A stretch of DNA of 64,000 nt from Leifsonia sp052114085 (GTDB taxonomy: Bacteria; Actinomycetota; Actinomycetes; Actinomycetales; Microbacteriaceae): the NCBI RefSeq assembly GCF_052114085.1, contig NZ_JBFREB010000001.1:1240001-1304000 (forward strand), written 5' to 3'. Shown in pieces: positions 34,037-42,265 of this stretch. How positions within the stretch are numbered: position 1 is the first letter of the stretch; every line of letters starts with the position of its first letter. The notes beneath the pieces are model-generated. The model was not told the DNA's origin and did not search any database. It saw only the letters and a list, made by a program, of their open reading frames with translations. Both the position numbers and the translations under genes were made by a program.

Positions 34037-34919
34037 CCGGGCGGACGCGGCCCTCAGCCAACAGCGGCCAGACGTGCTCGCGCACCGCGGCGATGATCCC
34101 GACCCGCTCGGCGAGCGGACGCGCCCGCAGGGTCGTGCCGTAGAGGGATGCCCGCTTGCGCATCAGCAGACCCATGTCGACGGTGGCCGGTTCGCGGTCG
34201 CGGACGGCGATCGACAGGATGCGGCCGCCGGTCGCCAGGGCTTCCAGGTCGCGCGCGATGTACGCGCCGCCGACGATATCGAGGACCACGTCGGCACCGC
34301 GGCCGTCGGTGAAGGCGCGGACAGCCTCCACGAAGTCCTGCTCCCGGTAGTTCACCGCGGCGTGCGCGCCGACCTCGCGGCAGAAGGACGCTTTATCGTC
34401 GCTGCCCGCCGTAGCGATGACATTCGCTCCGAGTGCTCGTCCGAGCTGGATGGCCATCGTGCCGATGCCACTGGAGCCGCCGTGGACCAGCAGCGCCTCG
34501 CCGGCGGTGAGCCTGCCGAGGTCGAAGACGTTCGACCACACGGTCGCGGCTACCTCGGGGAGGCCGGCGGCCTCGACCAGGTCCACGGTCTCAGGGATCG
34601 GGAGGACGAGCCCGGCGTCGACGGTCACCAGCTCGGCGTAGCCGCCACCGGGGAGCAACGCGCAGACGCGGTCGCCGGGCCGCCACCCGTTCACTGCCGT
34701 CCCGACCGCGTCGATCGTGCCCGAGACTTCGAGCCCCGGCCACTCGGGGGCCCCGGCCGGCGGCGGGTAGAACCCCCGCCGCTGGCTGAGGTCGGCTCCG
34801 TTCAGCCCGGCGGCCGCGACCCGGATGCGGACGTCGTGCTCGGCCGGCACCGGATCCGGACGGTTGCCGAGCTCGAGGACGTCCGCGTCTCCCGGCTGCG
34901 ATACGAGGACAACGCGCAT
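33939..34919 (-). CDS. Quinone oxidoreductase-like MDR protein (zinc-independent)
   Basis: A 326-residue medium-chain dehydrogenase/reductase of the QOR/PIG3 type. The N-terminal substrate domain holds GLNGADLSQRRGFYPPPAG; the NADPH-binding loop is LVHGGSSGIGTMAIQLGRALGA (in part, about 140-160). The cysteines of zinc MDRs are missing, which fits a zinc-free quinone reductase. Its ATG overlaps the NatB-like stop (TGATG), so it is co-transcribed with the ABC exporter; the biological link is unclear. Confidence 0.9.
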   Translation of the reverse strand: MRVVLVSQPGDADVLELGNRPDPVPAEHDVRIRVAAAGLNGADLSQRRGFYPPPAGAPEWPGLEVSGTIDAVGTAVNGWRPGDRVCALLPGGGYAELVTVDAGLVLPIPETVDLVEAAGLPEVAATVWSNVFDLGRLTAGEALLVHGGSSGIGTMAIQLGRALGANVIATAGSDDKASFCREVGAHAAVNYREQDFVEAVRAFTDGRGADVVLDIVGGAYIARDLEALATGGRILSIAVRDREPATVDMGLLMRKRASLYGTTLRARPLAERVGIIAAVREHVWPLLAEGRVRPVIDSVFPLEDASAAHRRMESSAHRGKILLRVG

Positions 34920-36175
34920 CAGGAGCGGCCCACTCGCTGCGGGGGCTCGCTGCGGTCGGAGCGGCGGCTGAGCACATCCCGCACCTTCACCTTGTTGGTG
35001 TACTCGATGGAGCCGTAGCGGAACAGCCGCACGGCGATCCTCAGCACCACGTAGGCCAGCACGAACAGCTCGACGATGATAATGATCGCCTGCCAGAGAG
35101 GGAGTGAGCCGAACGCGTTCAGGATCAGCGCCGTGATCGGCGCCGTGTACGGGAAGTACGCCAGCAGCTGCACGATCGGTGACTGCGGTGAACTGATCGC
35201 GAAACCGGAGGCGTAGAGCGGGATGACGACGGCGAAGATGACGATGGAGAACACGGGGGCCGCGTCCTTCGCCGTCGGCATGACCGCGCCGACCGCCACC
35301 AGGGTGCCGGTGAACAGAGCGAAGCCGCCGATCAGGATGAGAGTGCCGACGATCATCTTCTGCGGGTCGAAGACGAGCCCCGTCAGATCGAGGCTCGGGA
35401 TCTGCAGCTGATCACGGAAGAACAGGTACCCGATGACCATGGGCAGCGCGAAGACAGCGAGCTGGATGATCCCGATGGCGAACAGCGAGATCACCTTGCC
35501 GAGCAGCAGGTTGGTCGGGTTGATCGTCGTCAGGATCATCTCCGTGACGCGGTTCTCCTTCTCTTCCAGCGTCGAGTTCAGCATCTGGTTGCCGAGGAAC
35601 ACGATGACGATGAAGAACGCCGCCAGGAAGAGCAGGGCGGGCAGGATCGCCTCGAAGCCGGGCGCGACCTTTCCGTTCGCGAACGTCGTCGTGTTCGTCT
35701 TCACGTCGCCGCGGAGCACGGAGACCGTGACCGGGTCGTCGAGCGACTTCTCGACGCTGGTCGACAGCAGCGACTCCGCCACTGCGGAGTACTTGTTGTT
35801 CTGGAACACCCCGGCGTCCTCGCCGTACACGCGGATCGTCTGCTTCGCGGGATCCGCCGGGTACGCGAAGTAGGCCGCCGTGCCGCCGATCTGCACTTCC
35901 TCGACACCCTCCGCGTCCGAGCTGATCTCGGTGCCGCCGTACTGCTTGGCGATGGCCGGATCCACGAGCTTCGAGGCGTCCGAGTACAGGAACTCGAACC
36001 GCGCATTCTTCTGCTGGTCGGCGGTGTTCGAGGTGGACACGTTGGATGCGATGATGAGGCCGCCCAGGCCGAAGACCAGGATCGGGAGGATCAGCGTCAC
36101 CGCCCAGAACCGGCGCTTCGTGATGGTGCGGCGGAACTCGAAACCGATGACGGTGCTGAGGTTGTGACGGGCCAC
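34919..36175 (-). CDS. ABC-2 family permease, NatB-like
   Basis: A 418-residue exporter permease with one N-terminal helix, a large extracellular domain (about 55-175) and six C-terminal helices. EEKENRVTEMILTTINPTNLLLGKVI is the NatB/YhaP signature between helices. Relatives export Na+, lipids or antibiotics. GTG 36175 lies 2 bases past the ATPase gene stop. The gene is followed, with a TGATG overlap, by the quinone oxidoreductase. Confidence 0.9.
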   Translation of the reverse strand: MARHNLSTVIGFEFRRTITKRRFWAVTLILPILVFGLGGLIIASNVSTSNTADQQKNARFEFLYSDASKLVDPAIAKQYGGTEISSDAEGVEEVQIGGTAAYFAYPADPAKQTIRVYGEDAGVFQNNKYSAVAESLLSTSVEKSLDDPVTVSVLRGDVKTNTTTFANGKVAPGFEAILPALLFLAAFFIVIVFLGNQMLNSTLEEKENRVTEMILTTINPTNLLLGKVISLFAIGIIQLAVFALPMVIGYLFFRDQLQIPSLDLTGLVFDPQKMIVGTLILIGGFALFTGTLVAVGAVMPTAKDAAPVFSIVIFAVVIPLYASGFAISSPQSPIVQLLAYFPYTAPITALILNAFGSLPLWQAIIIIVELFVLAYVVLRIAVRLFRYGSIEYTNKVKVRDVLSRRSDRSEPPQRVGRS

Positions 36176-36177
36176 GG

Positions 36178-37110
36178 TCAGTCCTCCTGGCTCTCGGCGC
36201 CGTAGACCTCGACGAAGATGTCGTCGAGGGATTTGCGGGTGGGGGCGAAGCGCGACACGCGGACGCCCGCATCCATCAGCTCACGCAGGACAGTGGCTGA
36301 GTCGGCGCCGTCGGCGAGCTCCAGCTGCGCATGCCCGGCCGCGTCGGAGAGCAGCCGGTACGCGGGGGAGGAGGGGATCGGGCCCTCGTGGTCGACGTGC
36401 ACGATCGTGCCGCCGAACTGCTCCTGCACCTGCTCGACCGTTCCGTAGGCGCGTGCCATGCCGTCCTTCAGCAGGATGACGCGGTCGCAGAGGCGTTCGA
36501 CCTCCTCCATCTGGTGCGTCACCATCATCACGGTGGAGCCCGCCCGCTTCTGGTCGTCGATGATGTCCATCAGCAGGCGCCGGTTGACCGGGTCGAAACC
36601 CTTGGTCGGCTCGTCGAGGATCAGCAGCTCCGGTTGGTTCATGATCGTGACACCCAGCTGCACCTTCTGCTGCTGGCCACCGGAAAGCTTGTCCAGGCGG
36701 ACCTTCTCTTTGTCGCCGATCCCCACGCGTTCGAGGTATTCGCGCGACCACCGTCTGGCCTGCTCGGCGCCGAGCCCCTTCAACCGGCCGAAGTAGACCA
36801 TGACATCGATCACCGACTCCTTCTTGTAGAGTCCGCGCTCCTCTGGCAGGTAGCCGAGCCGCTCACCGGCTTCCGGGCTGAACGCCCGGCCGTCGATGTG
36901 AAGTACGCCGGCCGTCGGCTGGTAGATGCCGAGCAGCGCCCGGATGGTGGTCGTCTTCCCGGAGCCGTTGCTGCCGAGGAAGCCGAAGGTCTCGCCGCGC
37001 TCGATGTCGAAGGACAGGTCGCGGATCACCGTGGTGCGGCCGAAGTCCATACGGAAGTTCGCGATGTGGACCAGCGGCTCCGCCGTCGTCGAGGGTGTCG
37101 GTGCGCTCAC
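36178..37110 (-). CDS. ABC transporter ATP-binding protein, NatA-like
   Basis: A 310-residue ATPase with Walker A GSNGSGKTTT, signature LSGGQQQKV, Walker B LLILDEPTKGFDP and a C-terminal extension (about 225-310) ending TRKSLDDIFVEVYG, typical of the YhaQ/NatA group. It pairs with the permease downstream. The GTG at 37110 is chosen because TAGGCT lies exactly 7 bases upstream; a longer frame would enter the hisN-like gene region. Confidence 0.92.
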   Translation of the reverse strand: MSAPTPSTTAEPLVHIANFRMDFGRTTVIRDLSFDIERGETFGFLGSNGSGKTTTIRALLGIYQPTAGVLHIDGRAFSPEAGERLGYLPEERGLYKKESVIDVMVYFGRLKGLGAEQARRWSREYLERVGIGDKEKVRLDKLSGGQQQKVQLGVTIMNQPELLILDEPTKGFDPVNRRLLMDIIDDQKRAGSTVMMVTHQMEEVERLCDRVILLKDGMARAYGTVEQVQEQFGGTIVHVDHEGPIPSSPAYRLLSDAAGHAQLELADGADSATVLRELMDAGVRVSRFAPTRKSLDDIFVEVYGAESQED

Positions 37111-37117
37111 CCGATTC

Positions 37118-37123
37118 AGCCTA
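37118..37123 (-). promoter_or_regulatory. TAGGCT -10 box of the NatA-like gene
   Basis: TAGGCT on the minus strand, 7 bases before GTG 37110. Confidence 0.6.
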
Positions 37124-37162
37124 GGGGCAGAGGTGCCCGCACGGGAGGACCAGCGGCGCGGT

Positions 37163-37963
37163 TCAGGCGAGCGCTTCCAGCAGGGCCGAGTGGATGGCGC
37201 CGTTCGACGCGAGAGACGACCCGTTCCCTGGGCCCGGGGTGCCATCCACCGAGGTGAACGTGCCACCGGCCTCCTCGACGATGGGGATGAGCGCGGCCAG
37301 GTCGTACGTCTTCACGCCGAACTCGCCCACGGCATCCAGGAGCCCTTCGGCGAGGAGCATGTAGGACCACATGTCGCCGTACGCGCGATCGCGCCAGACG
37401 CGCCGGGAGAGGGCGATGAGCCGGTCGAGGTAGCCGGCCTCGTCCCACTGGGCGATGCTCTGGAAACTGAGCGAGGCGTGCTCGAGGTCGGAGACCCCCG
37501 AGACACGGAGCGGGCGCGGCTCGCCGCCGGGCGCATCCGTCGTCCAGGCCCCACCTCCGGTGACTGCCCACCAGCGGCGTCCGAGGGCGGGTGAGCTGAC
37601 CACACCGACGCGCGGCACGCCGTCGAGCGCCAGCGCGATCAGGGTGCCCCAGACCGGGACACCCCGAAGGTAGTTCGCGGTGCCGTCGATGGGGTCGATG
37701 ATCCATTGCCGGGCGGTGTCGCCCTCCGTCCCGTACTCCTCGCCGAGGATGCCGTCGGCGGGGCGCTCGTCCGCGAGGGCCTCGCGGATGGCGCGCTCGA
37801 CGGCGAGGTCGGCCTCGGTCACCGGTGAGCGGTCCGGCTTCGTCTCGACGTGGAGGTCCCGGTCGCGGAACCGGCTCACGGAGATCTGGTCGGCGCAGTC
37901 GGCGAGACGCAGGGCGAGTTGGAGGTCGGCCGCCAAGGGAAGCGACGCAGCGGTATCGGTCAC
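37163..37963 (-). CDS. hisN: Inositol monophosphatase family protein, likely histidinol-phosphatase
   Basis: A 266-residue Mg2+-dependent phosphatase. The metal site is spread over SPVTEADLAVE, LGEEYG (Glu75-Glu76) and WIIDPIDGTANYLRG (Asp90, Asp93), with YDLAALIPIVEEAGG for the last aspartate. Actinobacterial enzymes with this DPIDGTANY form act as histidinol-phosphate phosphatase HisN; inositol-1-phosphate is the alternative substrate. GTG 37963 is preceded by TAGGCT 7 bases upstream. No other his genes are nearby. Confidence 0.85.
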   Translation of the reverse strand: MTDTAASLPLAADLQLALRLADCADQISVSRFRDRDLHVETKPDRSPVTEADLAVERAIREALADERPADGILGEEYGTEGDTARQWIIDPIDGTANYLRGVPVWGTLIALALDGVPRVGVVSSPALGRRWWAVTGGGAWTTDAPGGEPRPLRVSGVSDLEHASLSFQSIAQWDEAGYLDRLIALSRRVWRDRAYGDMWSYMLLAEGLLDAVGEFGVKTYDLAALIPIVEEAGGTFTSVDGTPGPGNGSSLASNGAIHSALLEALA

Positions 37964-37970
37964 GGCGTCG

Positions 37971-37976
37971 AGCCTA
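37971..37976 (-). promoter_or_regulatory. TAGGCT -10 box of the hisN-like gene
   Basis: TAGGCT on the minus strand, 7 bases before GTG 37963. Confidence 0.6.
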
Positions 37977-38022
37977 GCGGGCGGGCTTGGCAGCCCGTCC
38001 AGCGGAGGGTAGGTCTGGAGGC

Positions 38023-38379
38023 ATGCGAAAGATCACGTACGCGGGGACCGCTTTCTACACCGGCGATGCGCTGGCCGAGGCACTGCTCGAGTACGCTCGG
38101 GCGCTCGCCCGGCACGACATCGCGGACACGGTGTTCGTGCTGGGGCGGACCACGCAGGGGGATGTGGACCAGATCGAGGTACTCCTCGGGCCGGCCAGCC
38201 AGATGGTCAGCGAGCCCATCGAACTCGTGGGCAGCGAGCTGGAGGATCCGGACATGGTGAGGCGCCTCGACGAGTTGACCGCTCAGTTGGCGCCGCGAAA
38301 GCCTGCGGCCGAGCGCTTCGACGAAGAGACCGGGAGGACCGCCGCCGACGGTCGCCCCGCCTTCGACGACCCCTTCTGA
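38023..38379 (+). CDS. Hypothetical small protein
   Basis: A 118-residue soluble protein, MRKITYAGTAFYTGDALAEA at the start, followed by a compact alpha/beta pattern and a disordered C-terminal tail (ERFDEETGRTAADGRPAFDD in part). I recognise no family, though the N-terminal half is unusually regular and looks well conserved. A TAGGTC box with TGGAGGC lies directly before the ATG. It is divergent from hisN and convergent with the DUF7882 gene. Confidence 0.7.
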   Translation: MRKITYAGTAFYTGDALAEALLEYARALARHDIADTVFVLGRTTQGDVDQIEVLLGPASQMVSEPIELVGSELEDPDMVRRLDELTAQLAPRKPAAERFDEETGRTAADGRPAFDDPF

Positions 38380-38392
38380 GGTCGCCTTCCGT

Positions 38393-38761
38393 TCAGCGCG
38401 CGGGAATGCCGACTCCTACGGTGAAAGGTTCGGCCGCCGAACCCAGACGCGCGGGACGCTGCATGAGTTCGCCCTCTTCGGCGGTCACGACGAGGCCGTG
38501 TGAACTGGCGGCCGATTCGGCCAGTTGGTCCACCCATTCCCGGTTGATGGCGGGCACGCGAGAGCCGTCGAACTTGAAATAGACCGGGATGCTCGGGTCG
38601 AGCCAGATGGTGCTGCGGCCGTCGCCCACCTCCGGCGCATCCCGCCAGGACATGGCGAACGACTCGCGTCTTCGGAGCTTGTTGACGATCACGATCTGAA
38701 GGTGAGCGAGAAGCCGATCCTCGAACTCGATGACGATGGAATCGTAGGTGAGAGTGCCCAT
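38393..38761 (-). CDS. DUF7882 family protein
   Basis: A 122-residue protein of the family frequent in Microbacteriaceae, with MGTLTYDSIVIEFEDRLLAHLQ, RESFAMSWRD and STIWLDPSIPVYFKF (quoted in parts) as hallmarks. The function is unknown; database entries often call it an ATP-dependent DNA ligase, which the sequence does not support. The upstream region is shared with the permease gene at 38977. Confidence 0.85.
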   Translation of the reverse strand: MGTLTYDSIVIEFEDRLLAHLQIVIVNKLRRRESFAMSWRDAPEVGDGRSTIWLDPSIPVYFKFDGSRVPAINREWVDQLAESAASSHGLVVTAEEGELMQRPARLGSAAEPFTVGVGIPAR

Positions 38762-38912
38762 GATGTGCTCCTCGGTCGAGCCAGCCAGCTCCTCGGTTGG
38801 GGCACCGGTGTGGGCTCAGTCTGTTCCTCTTCGAGCGGGAAAGATACCTTCGTCGCGGAGCGTGCAGGGGGTGCTCGGGCCGGCGACGCCCGCCGATGCC
38901 GTCCATCGGCCC

Positions 38913-38942
38913 TTGTTGCAAGCGGGCCGCTGCCAATACGCT
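38913..38942 (+). promoter_or_regulatory. Candidate promoter of the AI-2E permease gene
   Basis: TTGTTG (38913-38918) and TACGCT (38937-38942) with an 18-base spacer, 34 bases before ATG 38977. Confidence 0.4.
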
Positions 38943-38976
38943 CGCCCTAGCCCGGGCAGGCGGAAGCGGAGGCACC

Positions 38977-40083
38977 ATGCGATACATCCGGAGACCGGTC
39001 AGCGCCTCCCACCCGGCCGCACCATCTCACGGTCAGGAACCCTTCGCCAGCCGCCGTCCGCTCCTCTTCGGCTACATCATCACCCTCGGTGCGATCGGTG
39101 CCGTCGCCACCGGATTCATGGTGTACGGACTCCGCTCGATCATCTTCACCGTCTTCCTCGCGATGTTCGCGACGGTGGGGCTCGACCCGCTCATCCGCTG
39201 GTTCCAGCGCCGGGGGATGAAGCGGGCCTGGGCGATCGTCACCGTCATCCTGCTCGTCGTCGCGCTGCTCGTCGCGATCATCTGGGTCGTCGTGCCCCTG
39301 ATCGTGAACCAGATCTCGTTCCTCGCCACGGCGATCCCGAAAGAGGTGGCCGCCCTGCGGGCCCAGGGCTGGTTCGACTCCGCGAACGAAACGTCCAACG
39401 GCGTGCTCGGACAGGTGGTCGGCTGGATCTCCCAGGAGGCGCAGAACCCGAAGACCTGGGCGACGATCGGCAACGGTCTGGTCGGCTTCGGGCTGTCGGT
39501 GCTCAACGCGGTGACGACCGGCTTCTTCATCGCCATCCTGACCATCTACTTCATCGCGTCGTATGACTCGACCAAGGAGGCCGCGTACCGTCTCGTGCGC
39601 CGCTCCCATCGCGCCAGCTTCGAGAGCTACGCGGAGCGCATCCTGCAGAACTTCGGCAAGTACCTCAGCGGGATGGTTGTGCTCGCGTTCTGCAACTCCG
39701 TCTACAGCCTGATCCTGTTGCTCGCCACCGGGGTGCCCGGCGCGTTCCTGATCGCATTGGCGGCCTTCTTCATCACCCTGATCCCGCTGATCGGGACCGT
39801 GCTGACCACAGCGGTCATGTCGGTGCTCGCGTTCATCCACTCGCCGGTCAGCGGCGTCGTGGTGCTGCTGCTGATGCTCGTCTACATGCAAGTGGAGGCG
39901 TACATCCTCACCCCGCGGGTGATGGGCAAAGCGGTGCAGGTGCCCGGATCGGTGGTCCTGATCTCCGCGCTGGCCGGTTCGACTCTGTTCGGGCTGCCCG
40001 GCGCACTGGTCGCGATTCCCATCTCGGCCGGCATCATCCTGGTCATCAAAGAGATCGTGATGCCCCGAAAAGACCGCACCTGA
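38977..40083 (+). CDS. AI-2E family transporter
   Basis: A 368-residue membrane protein of the AI-2E/PerM family with about eight helices. The long central soluble stretch (about 100-200) and the family-typical LIPLIGTVLTTAVMSVLAF and LTPRVMGKAVQVPGSVVLIS (in part) near the C-terminus are visible. Members transport small solutes or ions; autoinducer-2 export is documented for few of them. ATG 38977 lies after GGAGGC. It precedes tRNA-Lys. Confidence 0.9.
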   Translation: MRYIRRPVSASHPAAPSHGQEPFASRRPLLFGYIITLGAIGAVATGFMVYGLRSIIFTVFLAMFATVGLDPLIRWFQRRGMKRAWAIVTVILLVVALLVAIIWVVVPLIVNQISFLATAIPKEVAALRAQGWFDSANETSNGVLGQVVGWISQEAQNPKTWATIGNGLVGFGLSVLNAVTTGFFIAILTIYFIASYDSTKEAAYRLVRRSHRASFESYAERILQNFGKYLSGMVVLAFCNSVYSLILLLATGVPGAFLIALAAFFITLIPLIGTVLTTAVMSVLAFIHSPVSGVVVLLLMLVYMQVEAYILTPRVMGKAVQVPGSVVLISALAGSTLFGLPGALVAIPISAGIILVIKEIVMPRKDRT

Positions 40084-40099
40084 ACCGAGCGGCCCTCGA

Positions 40100-40130
40100 T
40101 TGGCAACCGACGCCGATCGGATGCTAGTGT
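40100..40130 (+). promoter_or_regulatory. Candidate promoter of tRNA-Lys
   Basis: TTGGCA (40100-40105) and TAGTGT (40125-40130), 19-base spacer, 30 bases before the tRNA. Confidence 0.4.
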
Positions 40131-40160
40131 TGAGCCTCGGTTCGGGTAACTGAACCGGAT

Positions 40161-40236
40161 GCGCCTCTAGCTCAATCGGCAGAGCAATTGACTCTTAATC
40201 AATGGGTTCAGGGTTCAAGTCCCTGGGGGCGCACCA
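40161..40236 (+). tRNA. tRNA-Lys (anticodon CUU)
   Basis: The acceptor stem GCGCCTC pairs with GGGGCGC, the anticodon CTT is at 40194-40196 in a perfect ATTGA/TCAAT stem, the T arm is GGGTTCAAGTCCC, and CCA is encoded at 40234-40236. It borders the accessory island. Confidence 0.97.
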
Positions 40237-40252
40237 CACACCGCGAGGTGCG

Positions 40253-40295
40253 AGAAGCCCCCGATTCCTTGGAAACACAGGGAACGGGGGCTTCT
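40253..40295. terminator. Terminator after tRNA-Lys
   Basis: An 11-base inverted repeat (40253-40263 with 40285-40295, core GAAGCCCCCG) followed by TTCGCTTT. It also lies at the 3' end of the convergent gene at 40301. Confidence 0.8.
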
Positions 40296-40300
40296 TCGCT

Positions 40301-40702
40301 TTAGCCGAGCGGTTTCCCTGCACGGGCATTACCGCGAACGAGAGCGACGTAAGGAAGACCGTTTCGCGGCTCTGCCCAATCGGCTTCCTCAGCCACGACC
40401 CGCCGGGGTCCAGTGACCACCGTTTGACTTGGCCATATCAGCCAGCAGAGCTCGTTCGCATTCTCAAGTAGCACTAGACGCAGGCTTTCGCTCGATCGCA
40501 ACTTCATCTGGCGTTCTGAAAGCCTGAAGTTCGAACCGCGAAGGAGCCAGAGAAACTCGTAGAGTCCCACCGCGCCCACGTCCAGCAAGTCACGCACCTC
40601 GCCGACGAGCCACATCGTGGCCGTGTCCGACTGCGGACCCTGGTCGCCGGTGTCTGGGATCCCCACCCGTGTTCTCCGTTCGAGTCGTGACTCGCAAAAC
40701 AC
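40301..40702 (-). CDS. Unknown accessory protein
   Basis: A 133-residue protein with no recognised family. The middle, MWLVGEVRDLLDVGAVGLYE, FLWLLRGSNFRLSERQMKLR and LVLLENANELCWLIWPSQTV, has a regular alpha/beta pattern and looks genuine. The start is uncertain: GTG 40702 or the ATG at 40615. The codon use is less GC-rich than in the housekeeping genes. It follows the 63-residue membrane protein gene by 18 bases on the same strand, making a two-gene unit beside tRNA-Lys. Confidence 0.6.
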   Translation of the reverse strand: MFCESRLERRTRVGIPDTGDQGPQSDTATMWLVGEVRDLLDVGAVGLYEFLWLLRGSNFRLSERQMKLRSSESLRLVLLENANELCWLIWPSQTVVTGPRRVVAEEADWAEPRNGLPYVALVRGNARAGKPLG

Positions 40703-40720
40703 CGTGAGAGTATCCGACGC

Positions 40721-40912
40721 TTACGGGTTCGTCGGGATCCGGCCTGTCCGTGTCGACTCTAGCTGGCGGGTCTCGCGCTCGTGCTTTCGCAGCGCTGAGA
40801 GCACTGCACCTCGAATGATGGCCCAGAGGATGAGGAGGCCGATAAGGGTGAAGAGCAGCCATGCCGAGATGTACATGACGAGGATCAGAGTCGGTGTCTC
40901 GGGAGAGGGCAT
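40721..40912 (-). CDS. Small single-span membrane protein
   Basis: A 63-residue protein: a short N-terminal tail, one hydrophobic segment (about 9-38, ILVMYISAWLLFTLIGLLIL in part) and a basic cytoplasmic C-terminus (RKHERETRQLESTRTGR). It is probably the first gene of the accessory pair with 40301-40702. Function unknown; a size and topology like this fits immunity or regulatory membrane proteins, but nothing proves it. Confidence 0.6.
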   Translation of the reverse strand: MPSPETPTLILVMYISAWLLFTLIGLLILWAIIRGAVLSALRKHERETRQLESTRTGRIPTNP

Positions 40913-41001
40913 TGCGTCAGCCTATCGAGCGGCACCACTCCGTCCCCAGCGCGCGAACAGGGGCCAAAAGCTGAACCGCTGGTTTCAGACCGGCATCGTC
41001 T

Positions 41002-41054
41002 ATGTGACGCAACACGCCGTTATGGGGTGCGGATAACGGCGTGTTGCGTCACAT
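41002..41054. repeat. Long hairpin, copy A (left end of central island)
   Basis: Perfect 22-base arms (41002-41023 and 41033-41054) around a 9-base loop. It is nearly identical to copy B at 42812-42877, and the bases after both copies are also alike (GCGGTCAGCGGTCGCGGGCG). Confidence 0.85.
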
Positions 41055-41066
41055 CGATGCTCGCGG

Positions 41067-41155
41067 TCAGCGGTCGCGGGCGATGACGACCGGGCCCTTC
41101 ATCGAAGCGATCGACGCGATCGGTGCGATCGACGTCAGCGACAGCAGGTCGAGCA
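41067..41155 (-). pseudogene. C-terminal remnant of the dehydrogenase gene, with internal deletion
   Basis: Read on the minus strand this gives LLSLTSIAPIASIASMKGPVV directly joined to IARDR and a stop (quoted in part). The intact gene at 42884-43726 has the same ends, LLSLTSIAPIAAMKGPVV and IARDR, with 55 residues between them. The 165-base loss is exactly in frame and three codons are inserted near APIA. No start or N-terminal part is present. It sits next to hairpin copy A as the intact gene sits next to copy B. Confidence 0.85.
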
Positions 41156-41308
41156 GCGATTTCTCGTCGGTCGCATCACGATACGGAGACTCCCTCGTCT
41201 AACCAGGTGACGGGGGCGATCTCCGTTACGGTCGCGGACGGCCGATCTTTCCGCTTGCGGGTGAGGATCAAGGGTTCGCGCGTTCGACGAAGAACGGAAG
41301 GGCATTCC
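41156..41308. other. Upstream region of the secreted-protein gene
   Basis: About 150 bases between the dehydrogenase remnant and the ATG at 41309. No further gene is seen. The ribosome site GGAAGG lies at 41295-41300. No clear promoter hexamers. Confidence 0.35.
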
Positions 41309-42265
41309 ATGCGGAAACCTCTTGCAAGGAAGTCGACAGCGAAGATACGGACGGGATGCGCCGTCGTGGCGTCTTCGATGATTGTGTTGGGATTGCTCGT
41401 CGCAGCGCCGGCCGTTGCCGATACCGGTACAGAAAGCCCGCTGGCGGCAGTAGTAGAGGCAACGCCGGAGACGGCCAACGATGCCGCGCAGGTTGTCACT
41501 CGTACCACCGGCGAAAATGCAATCGACGCGACTGTGTCGGACGTGCGCATCGTGGTCCCGACCGACCCAACCGATGACATCTCGCTCGAAACCGAGGGAG
41601 GGGCGTTCTCCGTGTTGCTCCCGTTTTCGGAGGAGGCCGATGATGCGTCCGTGGAGAAGCGCGGTGTCGTGTCTTACGACAACAACAACGGCTCCGTCTC
41701 AGTCCCTGTTGTGACCAACGACGGCTCTTTGCAGATCAACACGGTCATCGCTAACCCGACGGCACCCACGCGGTACGGCTACGAGTTGACGATCCCGGAC
41801 GGCGGCCAGATCGTGCCAGCCGGTGAAGCCTTCTTCGTTGTGAACGCGGACGGCGAGCCGGTGACGGTCATCAACCCACCGTGGGCGAAGGATGCGAGAG
41901 GTGCACAGATCCCGACGCGCTACGAGCTCAGTGGGACGACGCTGACGCAGGTGGTGGACTTGTCGGCGGTGTCGGCGTTCCCGGTGGTCGCTGACCCGCA
42001 ATTCGCGTGGTACGGACCGATGCCTTCCGTGAAGCTCGCTCGGGCTGAGACAAAGACCGCAACGACACTGACCGGGATGGCGACGGTGTGCGGCTGGGTG
42101 GCTCGGTACACGAGCTACGTCGGCGGCGCGTTGTGTGCAGCGAACGCCGGTTCCATCATCTACAACGCACAGCGCATCTACTTCACGGAGAAGCGTTGCG
42201 CGCAGTTGCTCATCGCGCCCGGAGTCATCGGCACCGTCGGCTACTCCGGAGGCTACTGCAAGTGA
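41309..42265 (+). CDS. Secreted precursor with variable Cys-containing C-terminus
   Basis: A 318-residue exported protein. The N-terminus has a basic stretch and a hydrophobic core (CAVVASSMIVLGLLVAAPAVA, in part) with a cleavage site near AVADTG. The middle (about 40-230) has the shared actinobacterial secreted-protein pattern ending INPPWAKDARGAQIPTRYEL and FPVVADP. The last about 60 residues carry cysteines in VCGW, ALCAAN, KRCAQL and GYCK, with a Gly/Ala-rich hydrophobic centre, like a small mature peptide. The stop overlaps a small membrane protein gene. A bacteriocin-like or other released domain is an inference. Confidence 0.72.
   Translation: MRKPLARKSTAKIRTGCAVVASSMIVLGLLVAAPAVADTGTESPLAAVVEATPETANDAAQVVTRTTGENAIDATVSDVRIVVPTDPTDDISLETEGGAFSVLLPFSEEADDASVEKRGVVSYDNNNGSVSVPVVTNDGSLQINTVIANPTAPTRYGYELTIPDGGQIVPAGEAFFVVNADGEPVTVINPPWAKDARGAQIPTRYELSGTTLTQVVDLSAVSAFPVVADPQFAWYGPMPSVKLARAETKTATTLTGMATVCGWVARYTSYVGGALCAANAGSIIYNAQRIYFTEKRCAQLLIAPGVIGTVGYSGGYCK

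Noticed and set aside
40161..40236. tRNA-Lys as an integrase attachment site
   Set aside because: No integrase gene and no second copy of the tRNA 3' end were found in the window; the position is only suggestive.
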